DNA of 64,000 bases from Nitratireductor luteus (GTDB lineage Bacteria; Pseudomonadota; Alphaproteobacteria; Rhizobiales; Rhizobiaceae), in the NCBI RefSeq assembly GCF_026162365.1, contig NZ_JAOANW010000010.1, positions 150,775-214,774 of the forward strand. Direction: 5' to 3'. Positions 34,625 to 45,500 of this stretch are shown one piece after another. A program made the translations under genes and the position numbers. The first letter of the stretch is position 1. Each line of letters begins with the position of its first letter. The notes below the pieces were generated by a model. The model was not told the DNA's origin and made no database searches. It saw only the letters and a list, made by a program, of their open reading frames with translations.

Positions 34625-36156
34625 GCCGTTCTTACCTCTTCGTCCGGGGGGTGGGCGCCGCGTTCAGCGCTCATGGCTGCTTTCAGGATGGCGTTCTCGT
34701 TCATCTCGTCGCCCGTCAGTTCCGCGGTGAGGCGCCCGCCCGCCATCACGAGGATGCGGTCCGACAGGCCCAGAAGCTCCGGCATTTCCGACGAGATGAC
34801 GATGACGCCGAGGCCGTTGCGCGCAAGGTCGGCTATGAGGCGGTAGATCTCGCTCTTGGTGCCCACATCGATGCCGCGCGTGGGCTCGTCGAGGATGAGC
34901 GCTTTCGGCGCGCGCGCCAGCCAACGGGCGAGGACGACCTTCTGCTGGTTGCCGCCCGAAAGGTGGGAGACGGGGGTGTTGAGGCTGGGCGCCTTGATCG
35001 ACAGCCGCTCGGCGATACCGTCAACGATCTCGGTGGCCTTGCGCCGGTCGAACAGGCCGAAACGCGATACCCGGTCGGGAATGCACAATGTCGCATTGTC
35101 GAGGATCGAGCGCAGCAGAAGCAGCGCCTCCTCCTTGCGGTCCTCCGGCGCGAAGCCGAGACCGGCAAGGATGGCATCGCCCGGACGGCCGGAGGGGATG
35201 GCTTTGCCGTCCACCTCCACCGTGCCCGCACGTCTCGCGTGAAATCCAAAGACGCCCTTGGCAAGCTCCGAGCGTCCGGCACCCACCAGCCCGCCGATCC
35301 CCAGAACCTCGCCCGCGTGAAGCTCGAAGGAAATATCGCTGACATGCTCGGTCGACATGCCCCGCACGGACAGGACGCACCGTTCCGTCGGCGGCGTCCG
35401 TTCGGGAAACATCTCCGTCAGGTCGCGGCCGACCATCTTGCGCGCGATGCTCTCTTCGCTCGCTTCGGCGACGGGCTCGATATCGATCAGCCGCCCGTCG
35501 CGCAGCACGGCGATCCTGTCGGCGATGTCGATGATCTCGCGCAGGCGATGCGAGATGTAGATGATCGACACGCCCTCGCCGCGCAGCCGGTGGATCACCT
35601 CGAACAGCCGCTGGCTCTCCTCGCCGGTGAGCGAGGAGGTCGGCTCGTCGAACGCGATGATGCGGCCGCCAGCGTGCACCGCGCGCATCACTTCGATCAT
35701 CTGCCGCTGGGCAGGCCCCAGCCCGACGCAGTGCTGCTGAGGCGCAAGCTCGCGCTCCATGCCGAAGAGTTTCAGCATCTCGCCGGCACGGGCGTAGAGC
35801 GTTTTCCTGTCCAGAAACAGGCCGCCCCTGTGCGGCAGTGCGCCGGGATAGATGTTTTCGGCGACGCTGACGTGGGGAATGATTTCCGGTTCCTGGTGGA
35901 TAACGCGCACGCCGGCCGCATGACCGTCTCGCGGACCGGAGAAGGCGACGGGCTGGCCGTCGAGCAGAAGACCTCCGCCATCCGGCGGAAACACGCCCTC
36001 GATGATGCGCGTCAGCGTCGATTTGCCGGCCCCGTTCTCGCCGACCAGCGCCAGCACCTCGCCCGCCCGCAGGGTCAGCGATACGTTCGACAGCGCCTGT
36101 ACGCTGCCGAAGCGCTTGCTGACATTGTCCAGTTGCATGATGTCGTTGTCAGGCAT
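34621..36156 (-). CDS. Sugar ABC transporter ATP-binding protein (RbsA/AraG family)
   Basis: A 511-aa protein with two fused nucleotide-binding domains. The first has Walker A GENGAGKST, an aspartate/glutamate Walker B (IIAFDEPTSSL); the second has the degenerate P-loop GGLVGAGRSE, signature LSGGNQQK and LILDEPTRGIDV. This is the standard CUT2 arrangement for pentose/hexose import. It starts 57 bases after the binding-protein gene; ATG 36138 is an alternative. Confidence 0.94.
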   Translation of the reverse strand: MPDNDIMQLDNVSKRFGSVQALSNVSLTLRAGEVLALVGENGAGKSTLTRIIEGVFPPDGGGLLLDGQPVAFSGPRDGHAAGVRVIHQEPEIIPHVSVAENIYPGALPHRGGLFLDRKTLYARAGEMLKLFGMERELAPQQHCVGLGPAQRQMIEVMRAVHAGGRIIAFDEPTSSLTGEESQRLFEVIHRLRGEGVSIIYISHRLREIIDIADRIAVLRDGRLIDIEPVAEASEESIARKMVGRDLTEMFPERTPPTERCVLSVRGMSTEHVSDISFELHAGEVLGIGGLVGAGRSELAKGVFGFHARRAGTVEVDGKAIPSGRPGDAILAGLGFAPEDRKEEALLLLRSILDNATLCIPDRVSRFGLFDRRKATEIVDGIAERLSIKAPSLNTPVSHLSGGNQQKVVLARWLARAPKALILDEPTRGIDVGTKSEIYRLIADLARNGLGVIVISSEMPELLGLSDRILVMAGGRLTAELTGDEMNENAILKAAMSAERGAHPPDEEVRTA

Positions 36157-36213
36157 CGCGTTCCCTATGCCGGTACGGGGCAGGAGATTGAGCCCCCTGC
36201 CCCGATCCGCACG

Positions 36214-37191
36214 TCAGTTGCACAGGCGCTCTTCGTAGAGTTCGAAGTTCTCGGCCGAGATATATTCAGGCTGCGTGTAGGTGGTGGTCGGCAGTTCCTC
36301 GCCGTCGCGGATATTCTTGACCAGCAGTTCCACCGCCTGGGCGCCATGGTTTTCCGAGTTCAACCACATGGTGCCGCGGAAGGCCGACGGCCGTCCCGAA
36401 CCGAAGGCGTCACAGGCGCGGCTTCCGTCGATGCCCACGCCCATGCCCTGCTCCGCCCCGTAACCCGCATTCTCCAGCGCACGCGCCGCGCCCAGAACGC
36501 CGTCATCGTTGCAGGAATAGAAGATCCAGTGCGTGACCTGGGGATTGGCCGTCAGCGTCGTGGTCATCGCATCGATGGAACCGACCATGGTGTTGTCGTA
36601 GGGCACGCGGACGATGTTCTCGGGATCGAAATCGGGAACCGCCTCGAGGAAGGCCTCCTCCGCACCGCGGTTGCGCTGCATGCAGGTGTCGGCCTTGCGG
36701 TCCTCGATGGAGGCGATACGGACCTCATCCTCCTCGGCCCAGTTCTCCTGCTTGTAGAGCTCGGCCAGCTTCTCACCGACCCTGAGCCCGATATTGTGTG
36801 CGTTCAGGCCCACATACGGAACCTGCGTCTCGTCCTCGAAATAGATGTCGTCGTCGACGGCCACCAGCGGCACGCCGGCCTCCTTCGCCTTCGCCGCGAC
36901 GACCGGCCCGAGCGCGCGGTCGGGGACCACGATGGCGATGCCGTCCACGCCGTCGCCGATCATCGTGTCGAGCGTGGTGATCGTCAGATCGGCGTTGAAC
37001 TGGACGTCCTGGGCGACGAAGTCCGCACCCATTTCGGCCGCCTTCTGACGGGCGCCATCCACCTCCGCGACGAACCATGGATGGTCGCCCATCTTGTTGA
37101 TATAGCCGATCTTGATGTCTTCAGCCTGGGCCGGCAAAGCGATGGCGGCGCTCACCATGGCGATACCGGTCAAAAGTTTAAGCGATTTCAT
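36214..37191 (-). CDS. Sugar ABC transporter substrate-binding protein (AraF-like)
   Basis: A 325-aa periplasmic binding protein with a Sec signal peptide (MKSLKLLTGIAMVSAAIALP, AQA cleavage). The pattern GVPLVAVDDDIYF, THWIFYSCNDDGVLGAARALENAG and GVGIDGSRACDAF resembles the L-arabinose-binding protein AraF more than ribose or xylose binders. L-arabinose, D-galactose and D-fucose are bound by AraF in E. coli, which fits a pathway through galactonate/arabinonate. ATG 37191 has GAGGAAGAC ahead; the open frame to 37266 is not signal-like. Confidence 0.92.
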   Translation of the reverse strand: MKSLKLLTGIAMVSAAIALPAQAEDIKIGYINKMGDHPWFVAEVDGARQKAAEMGADFVAQDVQFNADLTITTLDTMIGDGVDGIAIVVPDRALGPVVAAKAKEAGVPLVAVDDDIYFEDETQVPYVGLNAHNIGLRVGEKLAELYKQENWAEEDEVRIASIEDRKADTCMQRNRGAEEAFLEAVPDFDPENIVRVPYDNTMVGSIDAMTTTLTANPQVTHWIFYSCNDDGVLGAARALENAGYGAEQGMGVGIDGSRACDAFGSGRPSAFRGTMWLNSENHGAQAVELLVKNIRDGEELPTTTYTQPEYISAENFELYEERLCN

Positions 37192-37213
37192 GTCTTCCTC
37201 CCTGGTTGCTTTT

Positions 37214-37978
37214 TCAGTCGTGGTAGAGCGCGGAACGGCCTCCATCGATGACGATGGTTTCCGCATTGATGAAGGGGGCTTCGTCAGACGCCAGAAACAC
37301 GCAGGTCATCGCCACTTCCTCCGGCTTTCCGATCCTGCGCGGGGGATGCAACGCCTCCGCCTTCGCGCGTTCGGCATCCGGGTCGGCGAAATCATCCCAG
37401 TAGTCGCGCGCGATCTGGGTATCGATGTAGCCGGGCGCGATCGCATTCACCCGGATGCCCTCGTCCGCGTATTCGATGCCGAGCGCCCGGGTCAGGCCCA
37501 CCAGCCCGTGCTTGGCAACGGGATAGGGAAAGGTGTGGGGAATGATCTTGAAGGAATGGCAACTGGCGATGTTGACAATGGAGCCCTGCCGCCGCGCACG
37601 CATGCCCGGCAGCACCGCCTCCGCCATGGCCCAGCAGGCTTCGAGGTCGAGCGCCATGCAGCGCGCCCACTCGCTGCGCGGCATCTCATGAGGGCGGTGA
37701 AAGACATTGGCGCCGGCGTTGTTCACCAGCACGTCGACCCGCCCGTAGCGCTCCTCCGCGGCCTTCACGGCAGCTTCCACCTGTGCCTGGACCGTCACAT
37801 CCGTTTCCACGAACAGCCCGCCGATCTCCTGCGCCACGCCCGCTCCCGTCTCGGCATCGCGCTCGGCCACGACGACGGACGCGCCCTCCCGCGCAAAGGC
37901 GCGCGCGATCGCTTCACCGATGCCGCGTCCGGCGCCCGTCACCAATGCGATCTTGCCAGAAAGGCGACCCGCAGCCAT
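37214..37978 (-). CDS. Short-chain dehydrogenase, probable sugar 1-dehydrogenase
   Basis: A 254-aa classical SDR: TGAGRGIGEAIARAF, NNAGANVF, catalytic serine in NIASCHS, YPVAKHG (YxxxK), and a C-terminal DGGRSA. Its place between the enolase-superfamily dehydratase (5 bases upstream) and the sugar importer suggests oxidation of the imported aldose (galactose, fucose or arabinose) to the lactone. GTG 37987 overlapping the dehydratase stop is an alternative start. The exact sugar cannot be read. Confidence 0.88.
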   Translation of the reverse strand: MAAGRLSGKIALVTGAGRGIGEAIARAFAREGASVVVAERDAETGAGVAQEIGGLFVETDVTVQAQVEAAVKAAEERYGRVDVLVNNAGANVFHRPHEMPRSEWARCMALDLEACWAMAEAVLPGMRARRQGSIVNIASCHSFKIIPHTFPYPVAKHGLVGLTRALGIEYADEGIRVNAIAPGYIDTQIARDYWDDFADPDAERAKAEALHPPRRIGKPEEVAMTCVFLASDEAPFINAETIVIDGGRSALYHD

Positions 37979-37983
37979 GGCGC

Positions 37984-39156
37984 TCACCAGTCCACGACCG
38001 TGCCGTCGGCCAGCACGGCGTTGGCGGCATGCAGGATTTCCGGCGCGAAGGGATGGCGCTCGATCTCGGCCTCGTCGACCTCGATGCCCAGACCCGGCTT
38101 CTCCGGCAGGTCCCAGCGGCCGGGGCGGCGCTCGATCGGCCACTCAACGACGCTGTCGTACCAGGGCACGGCGCCGGACATTTCCTCCTGAATGATGAAG
38201 TTGGGCGTGGAAACGCCGAAATGCAGTGCCGCGACGCCGGCAATCGGCCCCAGCGGATTGTGCGGCGCCATGCCGATGCCGGCGCTTTCACACAGGGCGG
38301 CGATCTTCTTGGCTTCCGAAAGACCGCCCACATGGCAGATATCCGGCTGCGCGATGTGGAAGGCCCGGCGTTCCACCGCGTCGATGAAGCTCTGACGACC
38401 GATGAGGCGTTCGCCGGCGGCGATATGCACCGGCATCGATGCCGTCAATTGCGCGGTGCCTTCGATATTCTCCGGCGGCAGCGGCTCTTCGACGAAAAGC
38501 GGGCGGCACGGCGCAACCGCCTGTATGAAGTCGCGCGCCAGGGCGACCGATGCAGGGCGCCCGTGGAAATCGATCATGATATCGACATCGGGGCCGACCG
38601 CCTCGCGCAGCGCCATCACCTTGCTGGCGGCGGAGTCGATCGCGCGGTTCGATGCCGTGTAATGGGAATAGGGAATGGAAACGACCTTCACCGCCTCGTA
38701 GCCGGCCTCGACCACGGCGCGCCCCCGCTCGACCAGGCGCGCTTCCTCCGTCGTCTCGTAGACCGAACTCATGTCGCCCATGCCCAAATGCGTGTAGGTG
38801 CGGACGTGGTCGCGGCACTTGCCGCCCAGGAGACGCCATACCGGCACGTTCAGCGATTTTCCCAGGATGTCCCACAGCGCGATCTCAATGCCGCTGACGG
38901 CGGACATGCCGATGACGCCGAGACGCCAGAAGCCGTGACGGGTGAGAATCTGAAAACACTGCTCGATATCGCGAGGATCGCGCCCCATGATCAGCGGTGC
39001 CAGGTCCTCGATGGCCCCGACGACGGAGCGCGTCTTCCACTCGAGCGTCGCCTCGCCCCAGCCGACAAGGCCCGGCACGTCGGTCTCGACCCGCACGAAA
39101 ACCCAATTCCGCATCTCCGCATTGCAGAGCCGAGCCTTAATTCCGGTAATTCGCAC
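37984..39156 (-). CDS. Mandelate racemase/enolase-superfamily sugar-acid dehydratase (galactonate dehydratase-like)
   Basis: A 390-aa enzyme with the capping domain and barrel of the superfamily. Metal and acid/base residues are seen in MIDFHGR, FVEEPLPPEN, AAGERLIGR and MAPHNPLGP, the arrangement of D-galactonate dehydratase and relatives. It would remove water from a sugar acid to give a 2-keto-3-deoxy acid. It is the first gene of a seven-gene minus-strand operon. The kinase and aldolase expected next in the De Ley-Doudoroff pathway are not in the window. Confidence 0.88.
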   Translation of the reverse strand: MRITGIKARLCNAEMRNWVFVRVETDVPGLVGWGEATLEWKTRSVVGAIEDLAPLIMGRDPRDIEQCFQILTRHGFWRLGVIGMSAVSGIEIALWDILGKSLNVPVWRLLGGKCRDHVRTYTHLGMGDMSSVYETTEEARLVERGRAVVEAGYEAVKVVSIPYSHYTASNRAIDSAASKVMALREAVGPDVDIMIDFHGRPASVALARDFIQAVAPCRPLFVEEPLPPENIEGTAQLTASMPVHIAAGERLIGRQSFIDAVERRAFHIAQPDICHVGGLSEAKKIAALCESAGIGMAPHNPLGPIAGVAALHFGVSTPNFIIQEEMSGAVPWYDSVVEWPIERRPGRWDLPEKPGLGIEVDEAEIERHPFAPEILHAANAVLADGTVVDW

Positions 39157-39205
39157 TATATCTCTCCCATATAAATACTATTTAAATTCTCATTAGATCA
39201 CATTG

Positions 39206-39478
39206 TCAACGGCAATAGTGAGATCTATAAGTCGTTACGATACGATAATAAAACCACTTCTGGTTCGGAGCCGACGCCCCGAACGCGTGGTTGAGAAGTT
39301 TTGTGATAACGCTGCACGCTCGCCCGTGTCCTCGGGTAGCCCGCGCCGACGCGGTCGTGCCCGCAGGCCGTTCTCCCGCATCAGCCGCTCGATCCGGTGC
39401 AGGCCGCAGGAGAACCCGTCGGCAAAAGACATCGCGCAGCCGCTTGATCTGAAGCTGCTCCGGCTTTGTCAAAAACAC
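39206..39478 (-). pseudogene. IS3-family transposase (OrfB) remnant
   Basis: Two frames carry pieces of an IS3-family OrfB: LHRIERLMRENGLRARPRRRG in one, then NHAFGASAPNQKW in another, so at least one frameshift and large end deletions. The matching region of intact proteins lies before the first catalytic aspartate; the DDE core is absent. It fills most of the 404-base gap between the dehydratase gene and the autotransporter; nothing else is seen there. Confidence 0.7.
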
Positions 39479-39560
39479 CTTATCTTGGTGTCCACGAAAA
39501 CCGGCAGCAGGCCACGTTTCGGCATTGCGGTTTCAAGGCTGTTCCGGGTCTTGGGGCAGA

Positions 39561-42500
39561 CTACCACCGCACCCTGAAGCCGACTGTCCCGCTCACCATG
39601 TTGCTGTCGCCGAAATTTTCCAGGCTCGTATTGGCTAGCGCCTCGCCATAGAGCGAGTATTTGTCGTCGGCCCAGTTGATAGACCCGCCCAGGCCGACAC
39701 CGCCGCGCCAGGAGTCGTTCTCGCTGGCAAAAGGCGTGCCGTTCACATCCACCGGGGAGCCATCTGCGAAGTCGTAGTAGAGATTGGCGATTCCATAGAG
39801 ATGCGAGCGGCCGGTACGGCCCTCCGCATCCTGCCACTCGGTCTGGCGGTCGACGGCCAGGCCGAGGCGGCCGACCAGGCTCCTGCTCCTGTCGAGCGAC
39901 ACGTCGACATCGAAGCTGTCGGTGAAGTCGTCGAAGCGCACCGAGGAATATGTGAGTTGGGCCTGGGGTGTCAGCGCCCAGGTCTCATTGAGCGCGATGC
40001 GCTGGCCGGCCTCGATGCTGAGCGCGTAGCCCGTACCGTCATTATCGTTGACGAGGCTCTGCCGGGCGGTGGTGGAATAGAGATCGCTGTCAAACCACGT
40101 CACCTGTGCCTGGCCGTCGAGATAGAAGCCTGTATTGCCGTACCAGGTCAGCGTGCCACCAACACCGTAGCCGGTCGTGTCGATGCTGCCATTGCCGTGA
40201 GCCGAGGTCACTTTGGATGAAACGCTGCCATAGTGCACTGACGCCCCTGCAACCAAACGTCCAGCTTCGCCCTCGTGAAGCAGACCATCAGCGCCGGTCT
40301 GGAACCTCCAGGTGCTCGTATCGTAGTCGGTGCCACTGGTCGATGTCTTAGGCTCGAAGTCGGCATGAGCCGCCTCGATGCGCGCCCAGATACCGGTGTC
40401 ATCGGTGCCTTCTTCCGCCGAGCCCGCGTCGCGGGCGACCCGAAACCTGTTGCCGACACGCTGCTGCAAGGTACCTAGCTTGTTGAAAGTCTGCAGGGAT
40501 CCGGCATATGCCTCGTAAAGTGGCACACCAGGTTGGAAGAGCGGAACGCTCGGTTCATCATCTGTCAGGGTGGAGCGCAAGTACCAGTCGCCGTCGGCGG
40601 GCGTGCTCACGCCGCCCTTGAAGAGCCGATAGGCATAGGCGCCGGCCACAACGGCCTGATCGCCTTCAAAAATGAAGTCACCCCGAAGGGCAAATGTGCC
40701 GTTCGACACACCGCCGACATCGATGACTTTGATGCCATCAACGGTTTGTGCGCCCGCGCCACCGATATTGGCGACACGCAGATCGGTGCTGCCCGAGGTA
40801 TCGCCGGAGACGATGAGGCGGTCTGTCACCGAGTCATCCTCGCCGAGCATAGCGTTCAGGATGATGGTTCCGCCAAGGCCTTCATAGTCACCCGCAACCG
40901 TCAGGGTCGTTCCCGGCGCGCTCGAAAGTATCACTGTTCCGGCGTTTACCAGCGAAGCCACCGTCTGGTCGAAACCGGCAAGATCGAGCGCGCCGTCACT
41001 ACCAACCGTAAAGGCCGAAGATAGGCTAAAGGCCCCCGCTGAGCCGGCTTGCAGCGTGCCATCAGTCACTGTGGCAGCGCCGTCATAGGACGAGGTACCC
41101 GCCAGCACCAATGTGCCACCGCCCGCTTTGGTGAAACCCCCAGGGCCAACGAGGGTGCCGTTGAGGGTGAAGATCTTCCCGTCATCGGTGAGGAAGGTTC
41201 CCCCGCTTGCCAAGGAAACGTTGCGATCGCTTTCCAGCGAAGCCGTATTGTGGAGCGTCCCGCCGTCGAGCGTTATCTCACCGGCAGCATCGCCCAGGTT
41301 CTGGTCGCTGGAGATCTGCAGCGTACCTTCGTCGATCACTGTCCCGCCGGTGTAGATATTGATGCCGGAAAGCACCAATGTGCCGAGATCGGCTTTGACC
41401 AGTGTGGACGCGCCGGCGAGCTCCGCCTCGATGGTCGCGGTCATCTCCATGCCGTCGAGCGTGCCATCGCCCACGCGGATGATGGACGAACCGCCGACCA
41501 ATGTCAGAGGTTCGCCGTCGATGAGATAGCCATCGACCGCGAATTGCATGCCGAGCGCTTCCACCTCGCCATTGCCGTTGTCGATGGTCACGGTTCCGGA
41601 CCGGCCCGCGAATACGGCGAAGGCGCCGTTCGAATAGGGTGCGTTGATCAGGCCGGTGTCGTTGGTCCAGTCGTCATTGTCGGCAAGCCGCCAGACACCG
41701 TCGCCTCCGTGAATGCTGCCGTCATTGACTGTGCCGTCCGGTCCGTCCCAGAAATTGAGCGTGACGTCCGTCGTGTTGACCAAATTGACCTGCTTGTCGA
41801 TCGAGGTCTGCACAAGGAAATCGCCGGGCGGCATGCTACCGAGGCCGAGGCCGTTGTCGGCGAGCGCGCCCTCATAGCTGATGATGCGGTAAATGCCTGG
41901 GATGAAGCTGCCTCCCGCGGACTCGGTCACATTCAGCGTGCCGTCGAGATCGAGATCCCCCCCGACCAGGGTGAGATCGTTGAAGGCTCCGCCGACCACG
42001 TTGGCCTGACCGAAATTGTAATTGAGGCTTGAGCCGGCGCTGAGAGTAAAACCGCCATTGATGGTGAGCGTTCCCGGAACAATGCCCAGATCGCCGGGAT
42101 TGACGGTGCCGCCATCCGCCACGGTGACATCACCGCCGATCATGCCGATCCCGCCGAGCATGGCGCCATTTTCGACCGAGGTGAGCCCGGTTGCGCCGGA
42201 TTGATCGCCATTGATGAGCAGGCTTCCCGATTGCACCGTGGTGGCGCCCGAATAGGCATTGTCGCCGGCCAGGATGGTGATTCCACTGCCGATCTGCTCG
42301 ACCGAACCACTGCCCGAGATCAGGCCCGCGAAGGTGTAGGTGTCCGAACGGTTAAAGGTGAGCGTGCCGTTGTTGAGCACGCCACCGAGAATGGAGCCGG
42401 ACGCACCGCCATCGCCGAGTTGCAGTATCCCCGACGAGATCGTCGTGCCGCCTGCATAGGAGTTTTCCGCGATCAATGTCAGCGTGGCATCGCCCGTCTT

Positions 42501-45500
42501 GGTGAGCGGCCCCGTGCCTCCCATCACGCCCGACAGTTGGAGATCCGCGTCAGTCTGCAAGGTCCCGCCACCATCCTCAAGTGAAACGGTACGTGCCGAG
42601 GCGAAGGAGGCGGTGTTCTGCAACGTGCCAGTGTCGAAGCTGATTGCGCCGGCGGCATTGCCGAGGTTCCCGTCGCTCGAGACCGATACCACGCCCGCAT
42701 CGATGAAGGTACCACCCTCATAAATGTTGTCGCCGGCGAGCGTCAGCACGGCGCTGCCCTTCTTGGTAAGCGCGCCCACGCCGCCGATCACACCGGTCAG
42801 CTCGAGGTCGGCATCGGTCTGGAACGTGCCGCCCTCGCCCTCCAGCGTGACGGCACGTGCAGAGGTGAAGGAGGCAGTGTTGCGCAACGTGCCGCCGTCG
42901 AAGGCGAGGCCTGCAGCCGCATCGCCCAAATTGCCGTCGTTTGCGACCTGCACTGTGCCAGTCTCGATCCTCGTCCCGCCGGTGTAGCTGTTGGCGCCTG
43001 ACAGCACCAGCGTGCCGAGATCGGTCTTCACTAGGGTGGAAGCGCCATCGACGACAGCGTCGATGACGGCGGCCATATCAGCCGCCTCGGTCGTGCCGTC
43101 ACCCACACGGATGATAGACGACCCGCCGACCAGCGTCAGGGGTTCACCGTCGATGACATAACCGTCGACCGCAAACTGCATGCCCGAGGCTTCGACTTGA
43201 CCATTCACATTGTCGATCGTCACCGTGCCGCCCGTACCGGTGAACACTGCGAAGGCGCTGTTGGAATAAGGCGCGTTGTATGCGCCTGCGTCGGTCGTCC
43301 AGCGTTCGTTGTCGGCAAGACGCCAGATCCCATCCCCACCCTGGATGATTCCGTCGTTCAACGGACCGACCGCACCATCCCAGAAGGTCAGCTGGCTACC
43401 GCTCGCGTTGACTAGGTTGACCTGGTTGGCAACGGAGGTCTGCACGAAAAGATCGGGGGAGGCGACATCAAGACCATTGTCGGTGAGCGTGCCGTCATAG
43501 CTGAAGATGCGGTAGAGACCCGGACCAAAGCTGCCTCCCGGCGTCTCCGTCACATTCAACGTGCCGTCGAGCATAAGGTTGCCGCCCACCACGGTCAGGT
43601 CGTTGAAGGCTCCGCCGACCACATTCGCCTCGCCGAAACTGTAACTTACGAGCGATCCATCATTGAGCGTGAGATCGCCATTGACGGTGAGCGTTCCGGG
43701 AACAGCGCCCGGATCGCCAGGGTCGAGGACAGCGCCATCGGCCAGCGTGACGTTGCCGCCGATGATGCCCGTTCCACCGAGCGTGGCGCCATTCGCGACC
43801 GAGGTGGGTCCGGTTGCGCCGGATTGGTCGCCATTGATGTACAGGCTTCCCGATTGCACCGTGGTTGGACCAGTGTAGCTGTTGTCGCCCGTCAGGAAGA
43901 TGGTGCCGTCACCGATCTGCTCGGCCGAGCCGTTGCCCAAGATCAGGCCGGAGAAGGTGTAAGTGTCGGAACGGTTGAAGGCGAGCGTACCGTTGTTGAG
44001 CACGTCGCTTGCGAGCGAGCCGGAGGTCCCGCCATTGCCGATCTGCAGCGTGCCGTCCGAAATCGTCGTGCCATCTGTGTAGCCGTGGTCGCCGGTCAGG
44101 GTCAGCGTACCGGTATTGTCCTTGGTCAGGGCTTCGAAGTCACTGATGCTTGCCCCGTCGAGGGTCATGGCCAAGGCCTTGTTCACCTCAAGGGTGTCTG
44201 TGCCGGCACCGGCGGTAACGCCCCCGCCGCCGATTACGGCTCCGTCATTCAGTACGAGCGTATCGTTGCCAGCTCCAAGAGCCAGCGTGCCGGCGCCTGT
44301 ATCGAGAAGACCTGCCAGGCTCACGGTATCGCTGCCACCGCCCAGAGCGCCGTTAGCCAGCAAGGTGCCTCCGGCGCTCACGGTGACGGTTTGGTTCCCG
44401 GCGTTACCTGTGAGGCTGGTCTGCACAGGCCCCTCCGCCTGCAATATGCCGTTCACGGTCAGCGCCGAGGTGCCGGTCATGGCGATGGTGGGTGTTTCCA
44501 GGCCGCCATCCGCCTCCAGAGTGCCAGCGCTGATGGTGGTGGCGCCGATGGCGTTGTCCGGCGAGGTCAATACGCTTGTGCCCGTACCGATCTGCGCCAG
44601 AGTACCGGGGCCGCTCAGCGTACCGTCAAAGGTGAAGGTGTCGCTGCGGTTCAGCGACAGAGTGGAGGTGGGGGAGTCCACGATCACATTGCCGGCACCG
44701 GCGTTGCCGGTGGTGCCGCCATTGCCGATCACCAGGTTGCCGTCGTTGATGACGGTATTGCCGGTGAAGGTGTTGTTGCCGGTGAGCACCCAGGTGCCGG
44801 AATCGTTCTTGGCGAGCGTTGTGGCGCCGGCGCCGTTGTCGCCAATGGCGCCGCCCATGGTGTTGTCGCCGGTGTTGGTGCCGCCCAGCGCGATGGTTCG
44901 CGGCGTGTCGGTGCCGGTGAGAGCTGCAGGGCCGGTATTGGTGAATTGCAGGGCGCCGGTGCCCGAAGACTCGATAAAGGTGACCCCTTCATCCAGGGTG
45001 AATTGACGGTCGGTGGTGTCGCCGGCGCCGGTGTAGCGCAGGGTGGAGCCGTTGCCGATCACCAGATTGACGGCATCGTTGGTGGAGGCGCCGATGCTGC
45101 TGGCCATGCCACCATCGGCCATCTGGTCAATCTCGAGAACGCCGCCGCTGAGGGTGGTGACGCCTGTATAGGTGCTGTTGGCATTGGTCAGGCGCCAGAG
45201 ACCGTCGCCGGTCTTGGTGAGCGAGGTGGCCCCGGTGCCGTTGTCATCCAGTTGCGCGGAGAAGATGTTGGTGTCGATGTTGTCGCCGGTGAGCGTCAGG
45301 ATGCGTGCGGTATCGTTTCCCGCCAGTGTGACCGGACCCGCGTTGGTGAATTCGACGGCGTCCGTTCCGGTGGAAGAAACAGTGCCGCCATTGGTGCCCA
45401 GCGTAAATTGACGGTCGGTGCCGTCACCGCTGCCGATATAGTCCAGGGTGCCGCCGTCGATCACCAGATTGGCCGGATCGGAGGTGGACGCGCCGATGGA

